Positions 49,359 through 55,800 of a stretch of 55,800 nt of DNA are shown piece by piece (positions within the stretch are counted from its first letter, which is position 1; each line of letters starts with the position of its first letter). A program made the position numbers and the translations under genes. The notes below the pieces were generated by a model, which had not been told where the DNA came from, did not search any database, and was given only the letters and a program-made list of their open reading frames with translations. The stretch spans positions 1 to 55,800 of the forward strand of contig LNEH01000074.1 in assembly GCA_001464505.1 (NCBI GenBank), given 5' to 3'. The DNA is from Verrucomicrobia bacterium Ga0077533. GTDB lineage: Bacteria > Verrucomicrobiota > Verrucomicrobiia > Opitutales > Opitutaceae.

Positions 49359-50207
49359 TTAGAAATAGCCCGCTTTCTTGCGGTCCTCCATCGCCGCCTC
49401 GGAAGCGCGGTCGTCGGCGCGCGCCCCGCGCTCGGTGACCCGCGCGGCCGCGACTTCGGCGATGATGTCGTCGATGCTGCTGGCTGGCGACTCGATCATG
49501 CCGGTGCTGATGATGTCCCCGATCGTGCGGACGCGCACGACGAGTTCCCGCACTTCCTCACCGGGCTTCGGCGGCGCGAGGCCGTTGACCGGCAGCCACT
49601 GCCCGCCCCGTCGCACGCACTGGCGCCCGTGGCTGAAATAAATCGGCGGCACTTCCAGCCGCTCGCGGCGGATGTATTCCCACACGTCCACCTCCGTCCA
49701 ATTGCTGAGCGGAAAGACCCGCATGTTTTCCCCGGGATTGAGCCGGGCGTTGTAGAGATTCCATATCTCCGGGCGCTGGTTCTTCGGGTCCCACTGGCCA
49801 AAGCCGTCGCGAAAACTGAAGAACCGCTCCTTCGCCCGCGCTTTCTCCTCGTCGCGCCGGGCGCCGCCGATGCAGCAGTCGAAGCGATACTCCTCGATAG
49901 CCGCGAGCAACGTGGGGATCTGGAGACGGTTGCGGCTGATCTCACCGTTCGCCGGGACGGCGATGCCGCGTGCGATCGCCTCCTCGACGCGCCGCACAAT
50001 GAGCCGGGCGCCCAACTGCGCGGCCCGGCGGTCCCGAAATTCATTCAATTCGGGAAAGTGGTGACCGGTGTCCACATTCAGCAGCGGGAACGGCATGTCC
50101 GAGGGGTGGAACAGCGCCGGCCGCTCGAATTCGCCCGCGACCTCGCGCATGATATGGATCGCCTCCGTCTCCAGATGGGCGAGATGGTCGAGATGATAGC
50201 CGCTCAT
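49359..50207 (-). CDS. cysD: Sulfate adenylyltransferase small subunit, PP-loop missing
   Basis: A 282-residue CysD-type ATP sulfurylase subunit (family about 300). It begins SGYHLDHLAHLETEAIHIMREVAGEFERPAL and normally continues with a short block containing the SGGKDS PP-loop that binds ATP. Here PAL is followed directly by FHPSDMPFPLLNVDTGHHFPE. About 18-20 residues are missing in frame near 50110. The rest (CIGGARRDEEKARAKERFFSFRD, FPLSNWTEVDVWEYIRRE) is intact. Without the PP-loop activity is unlikely. The start overlaps the cysH stop (ATGA). Confidence 0.93.
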   Translation of the reverse strand: MSGYHLDHLAHLETEAIHIMREVAGEFERPALFHPSDMPFPLLNVDTGHHFPELNEFRDRRAAQLGARLIVRRVEEAIARGIAVPANGEISRNRLQIPTLLAAIEEYRFDCCIGGARRDEEKARAKERFFSFRDGFGQWDPKNQRPEIWNLYNARLNPGENMRVFPLSNWTEVDVWEYIRRERLEVPPIYFSHGRQCVRRGGQWLPVNGLAPPKPGEEVRELVVRVRTIGDIISTGMIESPASSIDDIIAEVAAARVTERGARADDRASEAAMEDRKKAGYF

Positions 50208-50878
50208 GGCGCGTTGACGGCAAGCTGATCGGCGGCGGCGCGGCCCCACACGGCGTGCAGGCCGCACTCGCGTTTCTCGTCGGCTTTTGCCGGATCGAAG
50301 TAATCCCACTCGTTCGGCAGTCCGTGAGTCGTCAGGTAATCCTCCAGATCCGTGTCCTTCCATTCGAAGACCGGACTGACTTTCAGCACGTTGAAATTCC
50401 CGTCGCGCGACACCAGGTTGAGGTCGGCGCGCTGGGGGTTCTGGGTGCGGCGCAGCGCCGTGATCCACACGGTCGGCGCGAGCTCGCGCATGCCGCGCTG
50501 GAACGGCTCAAGCTTCATCACCGCGCTGAACCGCTTGAGCCCCGCTTCGTCAGCCAGGCCGGGCACCGGGCCGTGCAGCGCGTCGCGGTGCGCGGGCGTG
50601 AGCTTCGGCAGGTAGGTCTTGAGGTTCAGGCCCAGCAGCGTGCGCAGCTGCTCGGCGTGGAGGTAGGTCGCCGGTCGATTGTAGCCGTGGTCCACCCAGA
50701 GGACGGGGATGTCGGGCTGAGCCTGCGTGGCGAGATGGAGAACCACGGCTTCGTAGGGCCGAAAGTTCGTCGACACGAGCGCTCGTCCCCGGGCTTGGGC
50801 CACCGCCCAGCGCGTGACCTCGATCGGCGATTGCAGACGCAACGCCTCGTTCCAGCCAATAACAGCCTCCGGTGTCAT
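50204..50878 (-). CDS. cysH: Phosphoadenylyl-sulfate/APS reductase
   Basis: A 224-residue CysH-family protein that reduces activated sulfate to sulfite with thioredoxin or glutaredoxin. It has the modified PP-loop region ALVSTNFRPYEAVVLHLATQAQPDIPVLWVDHGYNRPATY, then ITALRRTQNPQRADL and the C-terminal catalytic KRECGLHAVWG with its cysteine. Only this Cys is evident and no CCxxRKxxPLx[RK] iron-sulfur motif is seen, so PAPS or APS preference cannot be read directly. The ATG at 50878 lies 5 nt after the sulfite reductase stop. Confidence 0.92.
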   Translation of the reverse strand: MTPEAVIGWNEALRLQSPIEVTRWAVAQARGRALVSTNFRPYEAVVLHLATQAQPDIPVLWVDHGYNRPATYLHAEQLRTLLGLNLKTYLPKLTPAHRDALHGPVPGLADEAGLKRFSAVMKLEPFQRGMRELAPTVWITALRRTQNPQRADLNLVSRDGNFNVLKVSPVFEWKDTDLEDYLTTHGLPNEWDYFDPAKADEKRECGLHAVWGRAAADQLAVNAP

Positions 50879-50883
50879 GGTGT

Positions 50884-52575
50884 TCAGGCTGGGACAGGAG
50901 TTGCGGCTAGCCCGGGAAGAATCACCCGGGCGGCAAAGTCGCCGAAACGCTCGCCGGCGCTGCGCTCCTCGCGCCATCGGATGAGCAGCGGACGCAGTTC
51001 GGTCTCAACGTCATCCTCCTTGATCATCTCCTTGAAGACCCGATTGAGCCGCGTGCCAGCCGCATTGCCACCGAGCCAGAGTTGGTAGCGACCGGGCGCT
51101 TTGCCGACGAAGGCGATCTCGGCCATATAGGGCCGCGCGCAACCGTTGGGGCAGCCGGTGGAGCGGATGACGATCTCCTCCCCCGCCACGCCGACCTCCG
51201 CCGCGAGCCTCTCAATGCGGTCGATGAGCCCGGGCAACATGCGCTCGGATTCGGCCAGCGCGAGGCCGCATGTCGGCAACGCCGGGCAGGCCATCGAGGC
51301 GGCGTGGAGCACGCTGGCTTGATCGGTGCTCTTAACGCCGTGTGCCTGGAGCAGCTCTTCAATCCCGGTCCGGTCGCCAGCCGCGACATTGGCGAGGATC
51401 ACATTCTGATTGGCGGTAAGCCGGAACTCGGTCTGCGGGAACTTTTCCGCCACGGCGAGCAACGCCGATTTCTGGCGGCGGCCCGCGACATCCTTGATGC
51501 GGCCCGTCTCGACAAATAGCGCGAGAAAATGCGACCCGTCGCTTGCCCGATGCCAGCCGAGCGGATCCCCGGTGGTGGTGAAGCGATAGGAGCGCGGCGG
51601 AGCGAGGGTGAGTCCGGCGCGCTGATTCACCTCGGCGCGCATCCAAGCGACGCCCCGTTCCTCGACGACGTATTTCAAGCGGGCGTGCTTGCGATTCGTG
51701 CGGTCGCCAAAATCCCGGTGGGTCGTCAGCACGGCCTTGGCGATGTCGACGAGATTTTCGCGCGGGAAGAAGCCGAGTTCACTGGCGAGGCGCGGATAGG
51801 TGACCGCGTTGCCGTGGCTGCGGCCCATGCCGCCGCCCACCGTAAGATTGTAGCCGACCAGCTGGCCGTCCTCCACGACGGCGATGAAGCCGAGATCGTT
51901 GGTGAAGACATCCATGTCGTTCGACGGCGGAAGGACGAAGGCGATCTTGAATTTTCGCGGCAAATAAGTCTGCCCGTAGAGTGGATCGGTGAAACCGGTG
52001 TTTGCCTCCTCACTGAGATTGAGCTGCACGCCGTCGACCCAGATCGCGTGATAGGCCCGCGTCACCGGCGTGAGGGCATCGGCGACCCGCACGCAGTCGG
52101 CGTAGAGCTGTGTCCGCGCCGGCGTATCGGTGGGAGTCGGCGAGGTCATGACATTGCGGTTCACGTCGCCACAGGCCGCCAGCGTGGAGAGCAGCGCGTC
52201 GTTGATCTTTTTCATCAGCGGGCCGAGGCCGGACTTCACGACGCCGTGAAACTGGATGCTCTGGCGGGTGGTGAGACGGAGTGTGTCGTTGCCGTAGCGG
52301 GTTGCGAGATCGTCGAACACGATCCACTGCGCCGCGGTCATGACCCCGCCGGGGATGCGGCCCCGGATCATCATCTGGTATTTTTTCCCGGTTTTCCTCA
52401 GGTCACGGTCGTCCTGTTGGTAAATGCCGTGGAATTTGATGAACTGCTCATCGTCCTCGGAAAACCGGTCGGCGGCAGGGTCTGCAAGGGTCGCCGCAAT
52501 GTTGCCGGCCAGCGTCGGGATCCGCTGTTTAAGGTGCTCGTTCTTGGTTGGCTGGGCCGCGACGGATTGGGACAT
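50884..52575 (-). CDS. cysI: Assimilatory sulfite reductase (siroheme, hemoprotein)
   Basis: A 563-residue siroheme-[4Fe-4S] enzyme of the nitrite/sulfite reductase family. It has the duplicated ferredoxin-like region (RLTTRQSIQFHGVVK; GGMGRSHGNAVTYPRLASELG) and the cluster ligands C430 and C436 in ACPALPTCGLALAE, C475 and C479 in STGCPNGCARPYMAEI. It reduces sulfite to sulfide. The start at 52575 was chosen as MSQSVAAQ. First gene of the operon, divergent from cobA. Confidence 0.94.
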   Translation of the reverse strand: MSQSVAAQPTKNEHLKQRIPTLAGNIAATLADPAADRFSEDDEQFIKFHGIYQQDDRDLRKTGKKYQMMIRGRIPGGVMTAAQWIVFDDLATRYGNDTLRLTTRQSIQFHGVVKSGLGPLMKKINDALLSTLAACGDVNRNVMTSPTPTDTPARTQLYADCVRVADALTPVTRAYHAIWVDGVQLNLSEEANTGFTDPLYGQTYLPRKFKIAFVLPPSNDMDVFTNDLGFIAVVEDGQLVGYNLTVGGGMGRSHGNAVTYPRLASELGFFPRENLVDIAKAVLTTHRDFGDRTNRKHARLKYVVEERGVAWMRAEVNQRAGLTLAPPRSYRFTTTGDPLGWHRASDGSHFLALFVETGRIKDVAGRRQKSALLAVAEKFPQTEFRLTANQNVILANVAAGDRTGIEELLQAHGVKSTDQASVLHAASMACPALPTCGLALAESERMLPGLIDRIERLAAEVGVAGEEIVIRSTGCPNGCARPYMAEIAFVGKAPGRYQLWLGGNAAGTRLNRVFKEMIKEDDVETELRPLLIRWREERSAGERFGDFAARVILPGLAATPVPA

Positions 52576-52619
52576 GACACAGAAACCCAAACCGTGGCTT
52601 GACCGGGGGCAAGATATAA

Positions 52620-52637
52620 ACATGTCATAGGTCATGT
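52620..52637. promoter_or_regulatory. Dyad in the cysI/cobA divergent promoter region
   Basis: ACATG and CATGT half-sites separated by 8 nt lie between the divergent sulfite reductase and cobA genes and overlap the cobA start codon. An AT-rich patch (TATAAA at 52615-52620) is adjacent. It could bind the Rrf2 regulator encoded at the end of the operon. Entirely inferred from symmetry and position. Confidence 0.35.
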
Positions 52638-53434
52638 CCTTGCTATTGTTTAATAACCCGAGCGTCCCCCATGCCGGCTTCGTCTGGCTGGTCGGTGCCG
52701 GACCCGGTGCCGCCGACCTCATCACGCTGCGAGGACGCAATGCGCTGGCTGAAGCGGAAGTGGTCATCCATGACGACCTCGCCGGACAGGTATTGCTGAG
52801 TTTCTGCCCGGTTGGATGCCAGACCATCTACGCTGGCAAGCGGGCCGGACACCACAGCGCCACCCAAGACGAGATCAACCGCCTGCTCGTCGCCCACGCC
52901 CGGGCGGGAAAACGCGTCGTGCGGCTGAAAGGCGGCGACCCTTCGGTCTTCGGGCGTCTCGGCGAGGAACTCCAGGCCCTGCGTTCCGCTGGTATACCCT
53001 TCGAGATTGTGCCGGGTGTCACGGCGGCCTGCGCTGCGGCCGCCGCGGCCGGTGTCAGCCTCACGCAACGCGGCCTGGCCTCGGCCGCGATTCTGGCGAC
53101 AGGTCACGAATGTGCCGGAAAATCCGGTCCCGCCCTCGACTGGGACGCACTCATCCAACCGGGTGCCACCGTCTGTGTTTACATGGGCACCCGCAGTCTC
53201 GGCGCGCTCGCCGAGCACCTCCTCGCGAACGGCCACGACGCGAAAACCCCGCTTCTCATCATCAGTAACGCGTCACTACCCTCGCAAATTATCCGTTCGG
53301 GCACACTGGAGACCGCGCGAGAGCTGGCCCGCGAAGCCCAGGACACACCCTCATTGATCCTGATCGGTGCAATCGCCGCCCAAAATCGTGGGCTGTTCGC
53401 CGTCAAACAAATCACGGAGGCCGCTTATGTTTGA
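52634..53434 (+). CDS. cobA: Uroporphyrinogen-III C-methyltransferase
   Basis: A 266-residue SUMT that makes precorrin-2 for siroheme. Motifs: VWLVGAGPGAADLITLRGRNAL, RLKGGDPSVFGRLGEE, GIPFEIVPGVTAACAAAAAAGVSLTQRG and VYMGTRSL. Divergent from the sulfite reductase gene, whose product needs siroheme. The dehydrogenase step (CysG N-terminus) is not encoded in this window. Confidence 0.94.
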   Translation: MSLLLFNNPSVPHAGFVWLVGAGPGAADLITLRGRNALAEAEVVIHDDLAGQVLLSFCPVGCQTIYAGKRAGHHSATQDEINRLLVAHARAGKRVVRLKGGDPSVFGRLGEELQALRSAGIPFEIVPGVTAACAAAAAAGVSLTQRGLASAAILATGHECAGKSGPALDWDALIQPGATVCVYMGTRSLGALAEHLLANGHDAKTPLLIISNASLPSQIIRSGTLETARELAREAQDTPSLILIGAIAAQNRGLFAVKQITEAAYV

Positions 53435-53612
53435 AGCCCTTCTTCAGCGCTGGAATGCCGCCTGGGTTCGAATCATCGAGCGTCTGCCCCCATCGGACCA
53501 CACCATCACAGCGGAACTGCCCCCGGAAGCCTTTGGCGTGAAGTCGGTCCAAGCCGGTCCGCCTAAATCTACCTTGCCGCCGCTCGCCAGCGGTCAGCGA
53601 GGATCCCGATGA
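53427..53612 (+). CDS. Short ORF coupled to cobA, possibly truncated gene
   Basis: A 61-residue ORF starting ATG at 53427, overlapping the cobA stop. MFEALLQRWNAAWVRIIERLPP looks like a genuine helical N-terminus, but the rest (KSVQAGPPKSTLPPLASGQRG) runs into the 3-prime end of the convergent cbiX gene. It may be the beginning of a gene whose remainder has been lost. No family recognised. Confidence 0.35.
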   Translation: MFEALLQRWNAAWVRIIERLPPSDHTITAELPPEAFGVKSVQAGPPKSTLPPLASGQRGSR

Positions 53613-54372
53613 GGAGTGGATGCGCTCCGACCAAAGGCGTTATGTGAGTGCGCAGTCCCGCTCTTGTCGCCTCGGCTTGCCGGCAAATCTGCGCCACATC
53701 GCCATCCGGACCCGCATGCCGGCCCGGCAATAGGAATTGCAGCGCTACCACCACCTCACCGCTCCACTGCGGCTGCACCAAGAGGTTTTCCAGCAGCGGT
53801 TCGTTGAAATCGTATTCGGACCCCGGCCGCCGCTCCATGCTGCAAGCTGTCACGCGCTTCTCCGGCCCAAGTAACGTCTGCAGCTGGCCCGCCAGCGCGT
53901 CGCGCACGGCAGTCACTTCCCGCACCGGGCTGCCGTGGTCAACCAACGCTACCCGCCGGGAATTCACTGCCACCGCCTGCACCTGATCGGCCAGAATCCG
54001 AGCAAGCCGGTCATCATTTTTTTGAAACAGAGGCGCGGCGACTCGCACCCGCAGGGCGGGATGCTTCTCCGTCCAGAACGCGATTCGCCCTGGCAAATAA
54101 TCGGTCAAGGCACGGCTCGACCCGAAGAAGAGCGGCACCACGATAAAATCGGTTTGTCCTCCCGCGAGCCTCTGGACGAGCGCGGTTTCGAATATTTCCG
54201 CAGGAACCCCGTCCAATTGCCCGACGGCAACCGCACTGGCATGCAGAAGCGACACCGGAACGAAGGCCTCGCCAATACGATCAGTCAAGGCCCGCGCGAT
54301 TCCGCGCAAAGCCAGAGTGGCGGCCGGTTCGAGTGAACCATTATCAACGAGGAAAGTGACTGCCCCGTCCAT
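53569..54372 (-). CDS. CbiX-like sirohydrochlorin ferrochelatase
   Basis: A 267-residue two-domain CbiX-type protein. The first half begins VTFLVDNGSLEPAATLALRGIA and has FIVVPLFFGSSRALTDYLPGRI, the second half VALVDHGSPVREVTAVRDALAGQL and VVALQFLLPGRHAGPDGDV. It inserts ferrous iron into sirohydrochlorin to make siroheme. In the first half the usual HGS is NGS, so only the second half keeps that histidine, together with PGRHAGP. It sits convergent to cobA and 2 nt downstream of pyrD. Some members insert cobalt, so metal choice is inferred from the sulfite reductase context. Confidence 0.83.
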   Translation of the reverse strand: MDGAVTFLVDNGSLEPAATLALRGIARALTDRIGEAFVPVSLLHASAVAVGQLDGVPAEIFETALVQRLAGGQTDFIVVPLFFGSSRALTDYLPGRIAFWTEKHPALRVRVAAPLFQKNDDRLARILADQVQAVAVNSRRVALVDHGSPVREVTAVRDALAGQLQTLLGPEKRVTACSMERRPGSEYDFNEPLLENLLVQPQWSGEVVVALQFLLPGRHAGPDGDVAQICRQAEATRAGLRTHITPLVGAHPLLIGILADRWRAAAR

Positions 54373-54374
54373 GG

Positions 54375-55436
54375 TCACTCCCGCTGCCGCTGCGCCAGCG
54401 CGCGCGCCACCTCGGCGGCGAAGCATGGGCCGCGATAGATCAACCCGGTGTAGAGCTGCACCAGCGAGGCGCCCGCATCCAGTTTCTCGCCCGCCCCCGT
54501 CTCGTCCATGATGCCGCCCACCCCGATGATCGGCAGCCGGCCGCTCGTGGCCCGGGCGATGTAATTGATTATCTCCGTCGAACGCCGCCGCAACGGCGCC
54601 CCGCTCAGGCCGCCGGCCTCGTTGACCGCAGCAAACGGACCGGGCCGCGCCAAGGTGGTGTTGGTGGCGATGATGCCATCCAGCCCGAGGTCGGCGATCA
54701 CTTGCAACACGGCGTCGATCTGGGGAAACGAGAGGTCCGGCGCGATCTTCAGCAGCAGCGGCCGGCGCGGCTTGCCGGCGGCGGTGCGCGCCTTGTTTTC
54801 ATCAACGAGGGCGGCGAGCAACGGCGACAGCCATGCCGCGTCCTGCAGTTCACGCAGGCCCGGCGTGTTCGGGCTGCTGACGTTGACCACGACGTAGTCC
54901 GCATGATCCGCGAGCAGACGAAAGCTGCCCAGGTAGTCTTCCGTCGCCTGATCAAGCGGCGTGACTTTGCTCTTGCCGAGGTTGATGCCGAGCGGGATCG
55001 AGCGCCGGCCCGGGCCGGGCAGCTGCGCCAGCCGGCCCGCGAGCGCGGCGGCTCCGCCGTTGTTGAAACCCATCCGGTTGACGACCGCCCCTTGCGCGGG
55101 ATAACGGAAGGCGCGCGGCCGCGGGTTGCCCGGCTGGGCGTGAAAGGTGACCGTGCCGACCTCGACATGGCCAAAGCCCAGCGCGGCGGCGGCGGGCCAG
55201 GCCCGGCCATCCTTGTCGAAGCCCGCGGCCAGACCGACGGCGTTGGGGAACTTCAGGCCAAAACACTCCACCGACCGGTGCCGGGCCGGTGACAGCCGGT
55301 TCATTCGCTCCAACAGGGCGCACAACGGCCTCACCCGCCCGAGCAGCGCGAGGGCGTCGACACCGAGCTCATGGGCCCGCTCGGGCTCGAGCCGGAAGAG
55401 CGCCGGTTTGAGAGCGTTTTGATAGAGCCAGCCCAT
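54375..55436 (-). CDS. pyrD: Dihydroorotate dehydrogenase (quinone), class 2
   Basis: A 353-residue FMN enzyme. The N-terminal helix MGWLYQNALKPALFRLEPERAHELGVDAL is typical of membrane-associated class 2 enzymes. AVGLAAGFDKDGR, FRYPAQGAVVNRMGFNNGG, YVVVNVSSPNTPGLRELQ (with the catalytic Ser), DGIIATNTTLARPG and PIIGVGGIMDETGAGEKLDAGASLVQLYTGLIYRGP complete the signature. It transfers electrons to quinone during pyrimidine synthesis. Unlinked to the pyrR-pyrB-pyrC cluster 19 kb away. The cbiX gene follows immediately. Confidence 0.95.
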   Translation of the reverse strand: MGWLYQNALKPALFRLEPERAHELGVDALALLGRVRPLCALLERMNRLSPARHRSVECFGLKFPNAVGLAAGFDKDGRAWPAAAALGFGHVEVGTVTFHAQPGNPRPRAFRYPAQGAVVNRMGFNNGGAAALAGRLAQLPGPGRRSIPLGINLGKSKVTPLDQATEDYLGSFRLLADHADYVVVNVSSPNTPGLRELQDAAWLSPLLAALVDENKARTAAGKPRRPLLLKIAPDLSFPQIDAVLQVIADLGLDGIIATNTTLARPGPFAAVNEAGGLSGAPLRRRSTEIINYIARATSGRLPIIGVGGIMDETGAGEKLDAGASLVQLYTGLIYRGPCFAAEVARALAQRQRE

Positions 55437-55615
55437 GAGCGCGGACGATGCCCGCCCGCCGGCAACTTACAAGCCCCCGCCGGGCCAAACCGGGCCCTGC
55501 CGGCGAATTTCTCCGTCCGCAACGGACCGGAAAAGATTTTCCAGCTTTTGGCGTTTCAAGATTTGACAAGGCCTCCACCGGGCCCATTTGGTGCAGCGAA
55601 TTCAGCAACATCCTT

Positions 55616-55800
55616 ATGGCGAAAGGTTCCCCTCAACTCGAATGGTGCATAGTGCGGCTCGGCGAAGACCACAACTGGTGGGTCGACGAGATCAGCGATC
55701 CCGTGCACTGGGACGTGGACGGCCTCAGCATCATCGACCCGCGCCAAGTGGACCACATCATCGAGCTGATCGACCCTCTGCGCGAATACGGCTTTGACTC
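55616..55800 (+). CDS. 5-prime end of an unidentified protein gene (runs off the window)
   Basis: An open frame from the ATG at 55616 to the right edge reads MAKGSPQLEWCIVRLGEDHN, then WWVDEISDPVHWDVDGLSII and DPRQVDHIIELIDPLREYGFDS. It has the codon use of the neighbours and no stop within the window. A TTGACA hexamer occurs at 55563-55568. No family recognised; it is a partial gene divergent from pyrD. Confidence 0.5.
   Translation, partial: MAKGSPQLEWCIVRLGEDHNWWVDEISDPVHWDVDGLSIIDPRQVDHIIELIDPLREYGFD

Overview
The window is a GC-rich chromosomal segment from a bacterium that I place, by inference, in the Verrucomicrobiota, most likely Opitutaceae or a close relative. The grounds are a PEP-CTERM protein built of autotransporter-type beta-strand repeats, system II cytochrome c biogenesis with a long-N-terminus CcsA, the DUF969/DUF979 5-oxoproline cluster, a GxxExxY gene framed by GCGGAG-type repeats, and many families of short palindromic repeats. 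No rRNA, phage, IS transposase or CRISPR array is visible. Two tRNA genes are present: Val-GAC and Leu-GAG.

Layout. 0-6 kb (minus): an orphan TOBE-like ORF, a broken EF-G-like GTPase and a large AsmA-like protein. 6.4-12.8 kb (minus): a tripartite RND efflux operon (MarR regulator, adaptor, RND pump, TolC). 12.9-17.8 kb: transketolase, the rpsP-trmD-rplS cluster without rimM, and a frameshifted ychF. 18.2-25.4 kb: a PEP-CTERM surface protein, then a complete 5-oxoproline operon (pxpB-pxpC-pxpA-DUF969-DUF979-pcp). 25.5-29.8 kb: a lipoprotein, ResB and CcsA, with a GxxExxY gene inserted between the last two. 29.8-31.2 kb: a PIN toxin/antitoxin pair and a DUF4258/DUF2283 pair next to recN. 33-37 kb: tRNA-Val, an SRAP-family protein, then pyrR-pyrB-pyrC. 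36.9-40.1 kb: an accessory island with three orphan genes of lower GC, a MazEF-like pair, an addiction-module/ParE pair and a HicB-like gene. 40.6-45.1 kb: CPBP protease, thiL, tsaE and a 662-residue lineage-type protein. 45.2-46.8 kb: tRNA-Leu, a GIY-YIG gene and serine acetyltransferase. 46.8-54.4 kb: an assimilatory sulfate operon (sulfite reductase, cysH, cysD, cysN, TauE-type exporter, Rrf2 regulator) divergent from siroheme genes (cobA; a convergent cbiX). The right end holds pyrD and the start of an unidentified gene.

Functional links. The sulfur genes form one pathway: sulfate activation, APS/PAPS and sulfite reduction, siroheme for the reductase, and O-acetylserine as sulfide acceptor. 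The pxp/pcp cluster turns N-terminal or free pyroglutamate into glutamate. The pyr genes cover several steps of pyrimidine synthesis.

Two themes deserve attention. First, several accessory genes (GxxExxY nuclease-like, GIY-YIG, PIN toxin, MazF) are each bracketed by copies of a short repeat, as if single-gene cassettes were moved or amplified with those repeats. Second, at least four conserved proteins (EF-G-like, MarR, YchF, CysD) each lack a short internal block at a conserved site. Two of these gaps shift the frame and one removes the CysD PP-loop. This suggests either systematic small deletions in the assembly or real micro-deletion activity.
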